Source of the DNA: Mesorhizobium sp. AR10
Lineage (GTDB): Bacteria > Pseudomonadota > Alphaproteobacteria > Rhizobiales > Rhizobiaceae
Length of the DNA stretch: 64,000 bases
Direction of reading: 5' to 3'
Assembly: GCF_024746795.1 (NCBI RefSeq)
Contig: NZ_CP080524.1
Span: 2,582,001-2,646,000 of the forward strand
The translations under genes were made by a program, and so were the position numbers. Position 1 is the stretch's first letter. Each line of letters opens with the position of its first letter. Positions 17,810-26,885 of this stretch are shown piece after piece. Under the pieces are notes generated by a model that searched no databases, was not told the origin of the DNA, and saw nothing but the letters and a program-made list of their open reading frames with translations.

Positions 17810-18745
17810 CTAGTCGAACAGGCTCGACACCGATTCCTCGGTCGCCGTGCGCGAGATCGCCTCGCCCATCAGGTCGGCGATGGAGATGACGCGGATGTTG
17901 TGGGCGTCGAGCACCGCCTGGGTCGGCTGGATGGAATCGGTGATGACCAGTTCCTGCAGCTTCGAGCCGCTGATGCGGGCACAAGCGCCGCCCGACAGCA
18001 CGCCGTGGGTGATGTAAGCGGTGACGCTGGTGGCGCCGTTGGCAAGCAGCGCGTCGGCGGCGTTGCACAGCGTACCGCCCGAATCGACGATGTCGTCGAT
18101 CAGCAGGCAATCCTTGCCGGCGACCGCGCCGATGATGTTCATGACTTCAGATTCGCCTGGGCGCTCGCGGCGTTTGTCGACGATGGCGAGTTGCGCATCG
18201 AAGCGCTTGGCCAGCGCGCGGGCGCGAACCACGCCGCCGATATCGGGCGATACGACGACGACATTGGCGAGCTGCTTGTATTTCGCCTTCACGTCGCGGG
18301 CCATGACCGGCACGGAGAACAGATTGTCGGTCGGGATATCGAAAAAGCCCTGGATCTGGCCTGCATGGAGATCCAGCGTCAGTACGCGGTTGACGCCCGC
18401 CCGCGTGATCATGTTGGCGACCAGCTTGGCCGAGATCGGCGTGCGCCCGGACGCGCGGCGGTCCTGCCTGGCATAGCCGAAATAGGGGATGACCGCCGTG
18501 ATGCGCTTGGCCGAGGACCGCATGAAGGCGTCGATCATGATGAGCAGTTCCATCAGGTGATCGTTGGTCGGGAACGAGGTCGACTGCAGGATGAAAACAT
18601 CCTCGCCGCGCACATTTTCCTGGATCTCGACGAAGATTTCCTGATCGGCGAAGCGCCTGACGGTGGCCTTGCCCAGCGGGATGTTGAGGTAGCGGGCGAC
18701 CGCTTCGGCCAGCACCCTGTTGGAATTGCCCGCGAAGAGCTTCAT
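17810..18745 (-). CDS. prs: Ribose-phosphate pyrophosphokinase (PRPP synthetase)
   Basis: The enzyme makes PRPP from ribose-5-phosphate and ATP for nucleotide, His and Trp synthesis. From [20 protein letters not shown] the protein is 311 residues, the usual length; an upstream extension of 45 codons in the open frame is unlikely. The PRPP signature [17 protein letters not shown], the flexible loop with [17 protein letters not shown], and [19 protein letters not shown] are all present. Confidence 0.97.
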   Translation of the reverse strand: MKLFAGNSNRVLAEAVARYLNIPLGKATVRRFADQEIFVEIQENVRGEDVFILQSTSFPTNDHLMELLIMIDAFMRSSAKRITAVIPYFGYARQDRRASGRTPISAKLVANMITRAGVNRVLTLDLHAGQIQGFFDIPTDNLFSVPVMARDVKAKYKQLANVVVVSPDIGGVVRARALAKRFDAQLAIVDKRRERPGESEVMNIIGAVAGKDCLLIDDIVDSGGTLCNAADALLANGATSVTAYITHGVLSGGACARISGSKLQELVITDSIQPTQAVLDAHNIRVISIADLMGEAISRTATEESVSSLFD

Positions 18746-18904
18746 GCACCGTTCCTGGTGAAGGATGGAGAGACCCTGACAGACTCTCGTGAGCCTCTTA
18801 ACCGGGCTTTTAGCGAGCCGCGCCGGTATTGCAAGCGCCGAGATCGGGAATCCGCCGGCTAATCTCAAAAACGTCTGCACTGACGGAAACCGGCAACACG
18901 TCGA

Positions 18905-19510
18905 TCAGCCGGCCCGCCCGGCGAGCCATGCGGCGAACTGGTCGATCGTCTGATCGGCGATGGCCTGCATGGTTGCGGGAGAGACCGCGGTCCAGCCTTC
19001 GCCGCCATTGGCCGAGGGGGCTTTCTGCTGGCCATTGATGCGATGCAGCCGGTTGCCCGCCGGGTCGTAGACATCCCAGACGTAGATGACGGTGGTGTCC
19101 TTGCCTTCCGACATCGTCGAGAAATAGCCCTTCAGCACATGTGTGGCGGTCTGGTCGGTGCTGCCGGCGAGCGTAATGCCGCGTTGCCTGGCGCGCGTCT
19201 GAAGTTCGGCCGTCAATGGCGTTGCGGCTTCCACCGAAGCGCCGACGATCGGCGCAACCTGCAGCCGCGTCTTCGACAGGATGGCCGCATTCTGGGCCGG
19301 CGTGGCGGGGGAGGCGGCGGCAGGGGCAGGCGACGATGGTGTCGAAGCAGGAGCGGCGACTGCCGCGTCGCCTTGCGGGGCCGGAAGCGACTGTGTCGAC
19401 GGCGTCGGCGGGGTGATGGCCGAAGGTTCCAGGACGTCCTTGGCATTGGTGCAAGCAGCCAGCGCCAGTGCGGCGAGCAATGACACGGTCGTCACATGCG
19501 ATCGTCTCAT
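18905..19510 (-). CDS. Putative lipoprotein
   Basis: The 201-residue protein starts with MRRSHVTTVSLLAALALAACTNA, a lipoprotein signal peptide with lipobox LAAC. The frame is open 16 codons further upstream, but this start gives the correct signal. A Pro/Ser/Ala-rich linker (residues about 28-70) precedes a C-terminal domain of about 120 residues ending QTIDQFAAWLAGRAG. Function is unknown. Homologues lie beside prs in Rhizobiales, which suggests a conserved envelope role. Confidence 0.75.
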   Translation of the reverse strand: MRRSHVTTVSLLAALALAACTNAKDVLEPSAITPPTPSTQSLPAPQGDAAVAAPASTPSSPAPAAASPATPAQNAAILSKTRLQVAPIVGASVEAATPLTAELQTRARQRGITLAGSTDQTATHVLKGYFSTMSEGKDTTVIYVWDVYDPAGNRLHRINGQQKAPSANGGEGWTAVSPATMQAIADQTIDQFAAWLAGRAG

Positions 19511-19565
19511 TTGCCTGAAAAACTCCTTGGCGATGAACGCCGTGATCAATGCCTCCATTATGGAT

Positions 19566-20720
19566 TCACTGCACGATCAAGTCGAGATCATGGCGTGAAA
19601 GCGGCTTCGGCTGCGTTTCGGTGGTCAGATAGGTGCGGCCAAGCGTCATCGCCGTCTCGGTTTCAGAGTCCATGATGATCATGTGGGCGAACAGCGTCAT
19701 GTTGGGCGCGATCGGCTCGGGATTGCCCTGGTAGAACATCGGCATGTCCATCCAGGACGGGGTGAAGCGGGCGCCGAGCGAATAGCCGCAGGCATTGAGC
19801 CGGTGCTTGGTCAGATTGTGCGCTTCGAGCGTGCGGGCATGTGCGTCGAAGACATCGCCGAAGCTGTTGCCCGGCGTCATCGCCTTTTCGACGGCAAGAA
19901 GTGAGGCGCGGGCGGCATCGAACAGCTCCTGGTGCCGTTTCGACACCTTGCCGGTCAGTACGGTGCGCATCATCGCGGCGTGGTAGTGGTGGAAGACGCC
20001 AGCCCATTCGAGCGTCAGTTGATCGTTCTTGGTGAGCTTGCGGCGTCCGGCCTTGTAGCGGCAGAGAAGCGCATCCGTGCCGGAGCCGATAATGAACTCA
20101 TTGGCTGGATAGTCGCCGCCACCGGCAAAGATCGCGCCTTGCATGGCGGCAAGTATCAAGGCTTCGTCGCCGCCTTGCTTGATCAGCGGCAGGGCTGCGT
20201 CCAGCGCATCGTCGGCAAGATTTGCGGCTTTCTCAGCCTTGGCGATTTCAGCCGGGCTCTTGAACAGGCGCAGCCGGCTGACGATGCCGGAGGCGTCGGC
20301 GATCTGGCCGAACGTCTGCAACTGTTCGTCGAGGCGTCGGCCATTGTAGGCGGTCAGGCCGTGCGTGTCGTATTCGACGCCGATGCGGGCGCCGAGCAGG
20401 CCGAGTTCATTGAGCAGGTTGCGCAAGTCGACGGCCGGATTGGCACCGTCGCGGTCGGTCCACAGCACGATGTTGTCGATGATCGAGGTGTGGCGCGCCT
20501 GGCGCAGATCGGCCGAGCGGGTAAGCAAAACCATCGAGCCATCGGCCTTGACCACCAGGCACTGGAAGAAGCAGAAGCCGAATGTGTCGTAGCCGGTCAG
20601 CCAGTACATGCTTTCCTGCGCGAACAGCAGCACGGCATCGAGCTTCTTCTCGGCAAGTTCGATCATCAGCCGGTCGCGCCGTGCGTCAAACTCCGACCGT
20701 TCGAAATGCAGCGCCATCAC
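19566..20720 (-). CDS. M24-family (pita-bread) hydrolase without the metal ligands
   Basis: The 384-residue protein has the two-domain layout of Xaa-Pro peptidases: a creatinase_N domain (residues 1-130) and a pita-bread domain. None of the five metal ligands of M24 peptidases is in place. The first Asp is Glu in LTLEWAGVFHHYHAAMMRT, the second is Ala, and the His region reads GYSLGARF. The two Glu positions near MTLFAHM and TLGRTYL are also lost. This resembles the metal-free creatinase and ectoine hydrolase (DoeA) branch, so a C-N hydrolase acting on a small amino-acid derivative is more likely than a dipeptidase. The start overlaps the pgeF stop by 4 bases. Confidence 0.8.
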   Translation of the reverse strand: MMALHFERSEFDARRDRLMIELAEKKLDAVLLFAQESMYWLTGYDTFGFCFFQCLVVKADGSMVLLTRSADLRQARHTSIIDNIVLWTDRDGANPAVDLRNLLNELGLLGARIGVEYDTHGLTAYNGRRLDEQLQTFGQIADASGIVSRLRLFKSPAEIAKAEKAANLADDALDAALPLIKQGGDEALILAAMQGAIFAGGGDYPANEFIIGSGTDALLCRYKAGRRKLTKNDQLTLEWAGVFHHYHAAMMRTVLTGKVSKRHQELFDAARASLLAVEKAMTPGNSFGDVFDAHARTLEAHNLTKHRLNACGYSLGARFTPSWMDMPMFYQGNPEPIAPNMTLFAHMIIMDSETETAMTLGRTYLTTETQPKPLSRHDLDLIVQ

Positions 20721-21511
20721 TCTTTCTCCAAAACAATTGCCGAAACCTGCCGGCCGTAGTCCGGTTCCTTACGGTGCGTGCTACGCCGGTAGGAATAGAA
20801 CAGGCCTTCCTCGGCATAGGTGCAGCGGCCGAGCCCCTCGGCCGTCACTCCGGCCTTTTTGAGCCGATCGACCGTATAAAGGTTGAGGTCGAACATCGCA
20901 TGGCCGGGATTTGCCGAGGGTGCGAAATAGCTGATGTTACCGGCATCTGTCTCGACAAAGCGGGCGACGAATTCCGGCCCGACCTCGTAGTTGTCGGGAC
21001 CGATCGAAGGGCCGAGCACGGCGACGATGCGTTCGCGACGAGCGCCAAGGCCTTCCATCGCCAGAACCGTGTTTTCGAGCACGCCGGTGAAGGCGCCTTT
21101 CCAGCCGGCGTGAGCTGCACCGATGATGCGCGCCTCAGCATCCGCGAACAGAACCGGTCCGCAATCGGCGGTCGAGGCGCCGACGGCAATGCCTGGCCGG
21201 TCGGTGACGATGGCGTCCGCCTTGGGACGCTCACCGGCAAACGGCTCACGGGCAATGACGACATCGGGCGAATGGATCTGATGGGCGGTCAGCAAATGGC
21301 TCGCCGGCACGCCCATCCATTCGGCAACGCGACGGCGGTTCTCGGCGACCAGCGTCTGGTCGTCATTCGAGCCGGTGCCGATGTTGAGACCCTGGTAGAT
21401 GCCGCTGGAGACGCCGCCGACGCGGGTGAAATAGCCGTGACGGATGCCTTGCGCTTTCGCCTCTTCCAGCAGGGGCGACCGAACGGGATCCGGTTTGGTC
21501 TGATTCAGCAT
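20717..21511 (-). CDS. pgeF: Peptidoglycan editing factor / multicopper-oxidase-like purine phosphorylase (PgeF/LACC1 family)
   Basis: The 264-residue protein belongs to the YfiH/DUF152 family. The active-site segments are LTAHQIHSPDVV, STADCGPVLFAD and IGAAHAGWKGAF, which supply the His-Cys-His zinc site. Members cleave purine nucleosides or remove miscoded muropeptides. The MLNQTKPDPV start at 21511 is preferred; the frame continues upstream without a good site. It lies downstream of lgt and the MidA-like gene, a conserved rhizobial order interrupted here by a gene on the other strand. Confidence 0.9.
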   Translation of the reverse strand: MLNQTKPDPVRSPLLEEAKAQGIRHGYFTRVGGVSSGIYQGLNIGTGSNDDQTLVAENRRRVAEWMGVPASHLLTAHQIHSPDVVIAREPFAGERPKADAIVTDRPGIAVGASTADCGPVLFADAEARIIGAAHAGWKGAFTGVLENTVLAMEGLGARRERIVAVLGPSIGPDNYEVGPEFVARFVETDAGNISYFAPSANPGHAMFDLNLYTVDRLKKAGVTAEGLGRCTYAEEGLFYSYRRSTHRKEPDYGRQVSAIVLEKE

Positions 21512-21697
21512 GGACGCGTTGTTGTCCGCGCCGGCGATTTCGTCAAGGCGAAGTTCAAAGCGCATGCCCGGATCAGACCGTGGACAAACGCCGCCAGGCA
21601 TCATGTTCGGGGGCCTTGCCAACTTGGCGAAAACCCGGCTTTGGACTATAGGCAGTGAGCAACGGCTGGACGGTTGCGTGTTCCGGCGAAGGTTTCA

Positions 21698-22597
21698 ATG
21701 GTCTGGCAACCAGTCAAGAGCCTGATCCGGCAGGTTCATAAGAACCGTCACGTGCGCAAAGCGAAAGATTTCCGCAATGCGCTGGTGGAAGGTTATTTCC
21801 GGTCGCGGCACGTGGCACAGGGATCAAAGCTGGCTGAAGAGCTGCGGCGGACCGGCTCTCGGCACTATTGCTTTGCCATTGCCTTCAATACGCCCTGGGT
21901 CATCGATGCGCTTACCAAGGCCTGGCTGACCTATTCCACCGGCATGACACTTGTTGTCGTCGACAATTCGTCCAGCCGATCCGCGCGACAGGCGATCGAG
22001 ACCATCTGCCGGTCGCGAGGCATTGTTTATTTCGGGCTGCCGCGAAACCCGGAATGGAATCCCAACCGGTCGCACGGCATCTCGATGAACTGGATATTCC
22101 ACAATATCGTGCGCCACCTGCGACCCGAAACGTTCGGCTATCTGGACCACGACTGCTTTCCCGTCGCCCCGCTGGACATACCCAGGTGCATGGAGGGCAA
22201 GGCCGCCTATGGCGCGAAACATCGGGCCGAGCGAGGCCATGACGGGTGGTATTTCTGGGCTGGACTTTGCTTCTTTCGCTACGCGGCGGTGGAGGATCTC
22301 GATCTGGATTTCAGGCCCCGATTCGAGACTGGGCTGGATACTGGCGGCGGCAATTGGCCGATGCTCCGCGACAGGCTGGATGAAAACAACATCGTTGGCG
22401 CCAGAGGGACAACGGTCAGCTTGAGGATCGGCGAGACAGAGGCCCACCACCAAATGTTCGACGGCAGCCTCTTTCACGTCGGCGGCGCCTCATATCGAGC
22501 CCTGATCAGTACGCGGCGCTACCGCCGGCTGATGTCCGACCATCTCTGGGACACTTATCTCGGCGGCGTGGCGGGACGGCTTGTAAACGACCTCTGA
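21698..22597 (+). CDS. Glycosyltransferase-like protein (GT-A fold), inserted between pgeF and midA-like genes
   Basis: The 299-residue protein starts at the ATG at 21698 after GAAGG. It has YCFAIAFNTPWVIDALTKAW and TLVVVDNSSS, which resemble the nucleotide-sugar entry of GT-A enzymes, and GYLDHDCFP, which fits a DxD-type metal site. The length suits a single-domain glycosyltransferase. It lies on the opposite strand, inside what is otherwise a minus-strand operon. Donor and acceptor are unknown. Confidence 0.6.
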   Translation: MVWQPVKSLIRQVHKNRHVRKAKDFRNALVEGYFRSRHVAQGSKLAEELRRTGSRHYCFAIAFNTPWVIDALTKAWLTYSTGMTLVVVDNSSSRSARQAIETICRSRGIVYFGLPRNPEWNPNRSHGISMNWIFHNIVRHLRPETFGYLDHDCFPVAPLDIPRCMEGKAAYGAKHRAERGHDGWYFWAGLCFFRYAAVEDLDLDFRPRFETGLDTGGGNWPMLRDRLDENNIVGARGTTVSLRIGETEAHHQMFDGSLFHVGGASYRALISTRRYRRLMSDHLWDTYLGGVAGRLVNDL

Positions 22598-22619
22598 CGC
22601 TGGGTGGTCGGCCTGCCGG

Positions 22620-23690
22620 TCAGGACGTCTTGCTTGGCGTGGGGAGGATTTTCAGAACCTTGAAAAGTTGACCCATGGCGTCGGGTCCGGCCAGGCGTTC
22701 GACAGCGTCGGCAATGGTTTGCCGCGCCTGTTCGTTCGCCTCGGCTCCCAGCAACCCGGCTCGCTCGAGCAGGCCCATGCCGAGCAGGAATTCACCTTGC
22801 GTGCTCAATTGGACATCGAGGCCGTGCGCCCGGACAACAGCGGCAAGGGCGGCGAAATCGACATGCGCGGTGAGATCGGCTTCGCCCGGATTGGCCAGCA
22901 CATCTTCGTGATTGTGCTTGCGCAGGGCCTGCAGCGTGTCGCCGACACCGGGCTGAAGGTGGCCGTAGTCAAGGAACAGGCCCGCCCCGCCATGCGCGGC
23001 CAATCGTCCGGCAATGGCCGCCATCAGCGCGGCGCGGGCCGGTGCCACCTCGACGATCGCGCCTTGTGGCGCATCGGCGGCCTCATCCGGCAACAACGTC
23101 GCATCGACCGAACCGGCGCCGGCGAAGAAGCGCAAATCATCCGCATCATCGAGGCCGATCACGCGTTCACGCCACCCCGCGCCGGCACGGATGAACTGGC
23201 GGATGGGCACCGCGTCGAACAATTCATTGCCGACGATGAGAAGCGGCGTCTGCGGCAGCGTATCGATGGTTTCATGCCAGCCGATCCCGGCCGATGTACC
23301 GGCAAGCGTCTGCTTCTGGATGTCGGTCAATCTCGGGCTAGTCTCGATCATGGCGAACGAGGCGCTGGCGGTGAACGCCGGATCGAGCCGCGACACGCTG
23401 CGCAGCACGTCCTTCATCAGCGTGCCACGGCCGGGGCCGATTTCGGCGATGGTGACAGGCAGCGGCCGGCCGATCGTCTGCCAGGCCTGGTAAAGCCAGA
23501 CGGCGACCAGTTCGCCGAACATCTGGCTGATCTCCGGCGCGGTAACGAAGTCGCCGGCGGCGCCGAAGGGTTCGCGTGTCGTATAATAGCCGTCTCGAGG
23601 ATCGAACAGGCAGAGCGCCATATATTCGTTGACGGGGATGGGCCCCACCGCACCGATGAGGTCGATGATGCGGGCCTTCAGCGGTGTCAT
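22620..23690 (-). CDS. SAM-dependent methyltransferase of the NDUFAF7/MidA family (DUF185)
   Basis: The 356-residue protein carries the family's SAM-binding segment [20 protein letters not shown] and the N-terminal [21 protein letters not shown]. The mitochondrial homologue NDUFAF7/MidA methylates an Arg of a complex I subunit; bacterial targets are not established. It overlaps lgt by 4 bases (23687-23690), a widely conserved coupling in alphaproteobacteria. Confidence 0.9.
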   Translation of the reverse strand: MTPLKARIIDLIGAVGPIPVNEYMALCLFDPRDGYYTTREPFGAAGDFVTAPEISQMFGELVAVWLYQAWQTIGRPLPVTIAEIGPGRGTLMKDVLRSVSRLDPAFTASASFAMIETSPRLTDIQKQTLAGTSAGIGWHETIDTLPQTPLLIVGNELFDAVPIRQFIRAGAGWRERVIGLDDADDLRFFAGAGSVDATLLPDEAADAPQGAIVEVAPARAALMAAIAGRLAAHGGAGLFLDYGHLQPGVGDTLQALRKHNHEDVLANPGEADLTAHVDFAALAAVVRAHGLDVQLSTQGEFLLGMGLLERAGLLGAEANEQARQTIADAVERLAGPDAMGQLFKVLKILPTPSKTS

Positions 23691-24544
23691 GCCGGCCGCG
23701 GCTGTGGCACCGGTTTGGCCGTGGCCATCGCCCAGATGCCGACAAGGAGCATAGGCAGCGACAGCACCATACCCATGGTGAGCCAGCCCGTCCCGAGGAG
23801 ATAGCCGAGTTGCTGATCGGGCTCGCGAAAGAATTCGACGAAGATGCGCGATGCCCCATAGCCGGCGATGAAGGCGCCGCCGACGAAGCCCGGCGTCTTC
23901 AGCTTGAGCCGTGAATGGGTGAGGACGCGCAGGATCAGGAACAGCACCAGGCCCTCAAGCAGTGCCTCGTAGATCTGGCTCGGATGGCGCGGGAACGGTC
24001 CGCCATTGGGGAATTCGACGGCCCACGGCACGCTGGTCAGCTTGCCCCAGAGCTCCGAATTGATGAAATTCGCGACGCGGACAAGGCCGAGGCCGACCGG
24101 CACGCCGGCTGCCACCACGTCGAACAGGGTCCATGTGCGGATGCCGCGCGACCGAGAAAACAGCGTCATGGCAAGGATGACGCCGAGCAGGCCGCCATGG
24201 AACGACATGCCGCCCTGCCAGACGGCAAGGATATCGAGCGGGTGGGCGATGTAGCGCGGCAGGTCGTAAAACAGCACGTAGCCGGTGCGTCCGCCCAGCA
24301 CCACGCCGATGGCCGCCCAGACGATGAAGTCGTCGAGGTCCTCCGGTTTCATCGGCAGGATGCCTTCGGGCCAGAGCCTTGTGTTGGTGACAAGCCGCTT
24401 GGCATACCACCAGGCGAAGAGAATGCCGACGATGTAGCCGACGCCATACCAGTGCACCGCCAGCGGGCCGATCTGGACGATGACCGGGTCGATGTTGGGA
24501 AAGGGCAGCGCGGCCAGCGGCAGCATAAAATTTTCGCTCAACAA
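23687..24544 (-). CDS. lgt: Phosphatidylglycerol--prolipoprotein diacylglyceryl transferase
   Basis: This inner-membrane enzyme attaches diacylglycerol to the lipobox Cys of prolipoproteins. The 285-residue protein has seven membrane segments, the [15 protein letters not shown] segment with its essential His, and [15 protein letters not shown], the Lgt signature region. ATG codons at 24544 and 24526 both fit. It is the first gene of the lgt-methyltransferase pair. Confidence 0.96.
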   Translation of the reverse strand: MLSENFMLPLAALPFPNIDPVIVQIGPLAVHWYGVGYIVGILFAWWYAKRLVTNTRLWPEGILPMKPEDLDDFIVWAAIGVVLGGRTGYVLFYDLPRYIAHPLDILAVWQGGMSFHGGLLGVILAMTLFSRSRGIRTWTLFDVVAAGVPVGLGLVRVANFINSELWGKLTSVPWAVEFPNGGPFPRHPSQIYEALLEGLVLFLILRVLTHSRLKLKTPGFVGGAFIAGYGASRIFVEFFREPDQQLGYLLGTGWLTMGMVLSLPMLLVGIWAMATAKPVPQPRPA

Positions 24545-24602
24545 GGATCTCCCGGGTGCGGTCGCGTTCGGGCGCGGACCATGCGGCAGGGTTTTGGCGG
24601 GG

Positions 24603-24926
24603 TCAAGGCAACGCGGGCGCCGTCAATTCTCCGGAAACAAAATGGCCTCGTTGTCCGTCGCGCCCATGCAGGATATGCAGTATTTCCACTGCATCGGTGC
24701 TGATGCGGTAGAAAATCAAGTAGCTTCCGTGAACGCGGCGACGGATGCCGGAAGATTCGTGGCGCGGCAAGAGCGGATACCGCGTCGGCATGGTCTGCAG
24801 TCCCATGCAGTCGTCACGCAGTTCCCGGATGAACGTCACAGCCCGAAGCGGGCTGTCGAGCGCGATATGATCGCCAATGGCTTCAAGGTCTGTTTCGGCC
24901 TGGTGGGTGAAGACCAGCCGCTTCAC
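24603..24926 (-). CDS. ParE/RelE-family toxin
   Basis: The 107-residue protein has the small RelE/ParE toxin fold: [22 protein letters not shown] at the start and [24 protein letters not shown] at the end. ParE-type members poison DNA gyrase and RelE-type members cleave mRNA; the sequence suits ParE better. It overlaps the upstream antitoxin by 4 bases, the usual toxin-antitoxin arrangement. Confidence 0.88.
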   Translation of the reverse strand: MKRLVFTHQAETDLEAIGDHIALDSPLRAVTFIRELRDDCMGLQTMPTRYPLLPRHESSGIRRRVHGSYLIFYRISTDAVEILHILHGRDGQRGHFVSGELTAPALP

Positions 24927-25177
24927 CTCTTGGCCATCGCTTTGTATTTGGCCTCCAGGCGGTCAAGCACGTCTTCGGCAGGCTTCAATTGCCCTGCGTC
25001 GGCCTCACCGATGCCCTTGGCGAGCGCGGCGTCGAGCGCGGCAAGGCGCTTCTCCCGTTCTTCGACAAGGCGAACGCCTTCGCGCAGCACTTCGCTCTTC
25101 GAATTGTAGCGGCCGGTGCTCACAAGCTGGTTTACGACATCCTCCAGACGGTTGCCCAAATCTGCGCTGATGGCCAT
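24923..25177 (-). CDS. ParD-family antitoxin
   Basis: The 84-residue protein starts with MAISADLGNRLEDVVNQLVSTGRYNSKSEVLREGVRL, a ribbon-helix-helix DNA-binding domain of ParD/CopG type. The acidic C-terminal tail would bind the toxin. The ATG at 25177 has a strong ribosome binding site (GAAGGAG); an alternative start 11 codons upstream has none. The pair is expected to repress its own promoter. Confidence 0.88.
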   Translation of the reverse strand: MAISADLGNRLEDVVNQLVSTGRYNSKSEVLREGVRLVEEREKRLAALDAALAKGIGEADAGQLKPAEDVLDRLEAKYKAMAKR

Positions 25178-25343
25178 GAGATGCTCCTTCAGATGCTCTC
25201 TTTTGTACAATAATAGTTATTGGTCCGACAGACCAGTAGCCCATCGAGCAAAACTCCATCCGACTTGATGCCGCAGCAGCCGCAACGTTCTTGCATTCCG
25301 CGCTCAGCGCCACTACGTCAATTCGACCAAGCGAGGATTTGCC

Positions 25344-25646
25344 ATGTCGACCGGACCGAACCGCATTCTCGATGAATTCGCCAAGTTGATGACCGATGCC
25401 GCCGGTGCTGCGCAAGGCGTGCGGCGCGAGGTGGAGACCGCCTTCAAGGGACAGGCCGAGCGTATTCTCAGCACCATGGACGTGGTGCAGCGCGAGGAGT
25501 TCGAGGCCGCCCGCGACATGGCTGCGAAGGCCAGGGAAGAAAACACCCGCCTTGCTACCCGCATCGATGCGCTTGAGGCCAGGCTCGCCGAATTGACCGG
25601 GCAGGCCGCACCTGCGGCTGCGGCGAAGCCCAAACCAAAAAAATAA
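25344..25646 (+). CDS. BMFP/UbiK-like accessory factor
   Basis: The 100-residue helical protein has a BMFP domain: an N-terminal amphipathic stretch and a C-terminal coiled coil (EEFEAARDMAAKAREENTRLATRIDALEARLAELT), ending in an Ala/Lys/Pro tail. The family includes Brucella membrane-fusogenic protein and UbiK, which supports ubiquinone synthesis. Which role applies here is not visible. Confidence 0.8.
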   Translation: MSTGPNRILDEFAKLMTDAAGAAQGVRREVETAFKGQAERILSTMDVVQREEFEAARDMAAKAREENTRLATRIDALEARLAELTGQAAPAAAAKPKPKK

Positions 25647-25962
25647 TCGCTAAACTTTTCCACAAAGCACAATCCGAAAAATCGCTTTGGCGTGAATCGT
25701 TTACCGGCATTGCATGAATCTTTGTGACAGCGGCTTTCCACATGCGAATGACGCAGTGCGAAAAATTGGGCTGTTCACGCGACTCCCGATCAATAGACTG
25801 AATTTGTTGCATGATTCGGAGCAGGGTCATGCGGCCGGGCGGTGGGGTCCGGTCCGGGGTCTTTGTGTCGTGAAGTCCTGGCCGTCCGAGTTCTAGACAA
25901 GATTGTTCGTCGTGTGTGCCCCGCGGAGCGTGTGGCGCTCCCCTGAACACAGGAAGCATTCC
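25647..25962. other. Intergenic region upstream of the YbjN gene
   Basis: These 316 bases contain an AT-rich stretch after the BMFP gene and the presumed promoter for the YbjN-csaA operon. I see no convincing gene or structured RNA. Confidence 0.35.
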
Positions 25963-26463
25963 ATGGAACTTCTCGAACTCGAATTCTCCCGCGAAATCCA
26001 TCCGGTGGATGTCATCGAGCAGGTGGCGCACAACAATGACTGGTCCTTTGAACGGGCCGGCGATGACGAGATTTCGATTTCGGTTGCCGGAAGCTGGACC
26101 GACTATCACGTCTCATTCTCCTGGATGGAGGATTTCGAGGCGCTGCATCTGGCCTGCGCTTTCGACATCAAGGTGCCGGAGGCCCGCGCACTCGAAGTGA
26201 TGCGGCTGCTGTCGCTGATCAACGAGCAGATGCTGTTCGGCCATTTCGACCTCTGGGAGCAGGAAGGCGCGATCATGTTCCGCCAGTCGCTGCTGCTGGC
26301 CGGCGGGGTCGAGCCGTCGAGCCAGCAGGTCGAGGTGCTGCTGTCGTCGGCGCTGGAAGCCTGCGAATGCTATTTTCAGGCGTTCCAGTTCGTCGTCTGG
26401 TCGGGAACCTCGGCCAAGGATGCGCTGGCCGGCGTCCTGTTCGAAACCTACGGAAACGCCTGA
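25963..26463 (+). CDS. YbjN domain protein
   Basis: The 166-residue acidic cytoplasmic protein has a YbjN (type III secretion chaperone-like) fold, recognised from MELLELEFSREIHPVDVIEQVA and the AFDIKVPEARALEVMRLLSLINEQMLFGHFDLW core. The ATG at 25963 follows AGGAAG. YbjN proteins are conserved in rhizobia but have no firm biochemical role. The next gene starts 6 bases later. Confidence 0.85.
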   Translation: MELLELEFSREIHPVDVIEQVAHNNDWSFERAGDDEISISVAGSWTDYHVSFSWMEDFEALHLACAFDIKVPEARALEVMRLLSLINEQMLFGHFDLWEQEGAIMFRQSLLLAGGVEPSSQQVEVLLSSALEACECYFQAFQFVVWSGTSAKDALAGVLFETYGNA

Positions 26464-26469
26464 GCCTCG

Positions 26470-26829
26470 ATGAGTTCGAGCAACGCGCGCAAGCCCGAGA
26501 TCAGCTTTTCCGATTTCGACCGTGTCGACATCCGCGTCGGCACCATCATCGACGCCGAGCCGTTCCCCGAGGCACGCAAGCCGGCGTTCAAGCTGAAGAT
26601 CGATTTCGGCCCTGATATCGGGCTGAAGAAATCGTCGGCGCAGATCACCAAATACTATGCGCCCGATACGCTGATCGGCCGGCAGGTGTTCGCGGTGGTC
26701 AATTTTCCGCCGCGCCAGATCGGGCCGTTCATGTCGGAAGTGCTGACGCTTGGCTTTCCCGACGAGGAGGGCGCCGTGGTGCTTGGCGCGATCGAGCGCA
26801 AGGTGCCGGATGGTGGCCGCCTGTTCTAG
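26470..26829 (+). CDS. csaA: CsaA-like tRNA-binding (OB-fold) chaperone
   Basis: The 119-residue single-domain protein matches the tRNA-binding OB domain shared with the beta subunit of Phe[37 protein letters not shown] and [24 protein letters not shown]. CsaA acts as a dimeric secretion-related chaperone in Bacillus. It follows the YbjN gene closely. Rhizobial genomes often have proC between these two; here it is absent. Confidence 0.93.
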   Translation: MSSSNARKPEISFSDFDRVDIRVGTIIDAEPFPEARKPAFKLKIDFGPDIGLKKSSAQITKYYAPDTLIGRQVFAVVNFPPRQIGPFMSEVLTLGFPDEEGAVVLGAIERKVPDGGRLF

Positions 26830-26831
26830 CT

Positions 26832-26878
26832 TTCGTCATCCACGGGCGAAGCGGACGTGCAGGCCCGTGGATGACGAA
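26832..26878. terminator. Bidirectional terminator between csaA and glycosyltransferase
   Basis: TTCGTCATCCACGGGC (26832-26847) is perfectly complementary to GCCCGTGGATGACGAA (26863-26878). The stem of 16 pairs lies between convergent genes. Confidence 0.8.
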
Positions 26879-26885
26879 GGTAATG

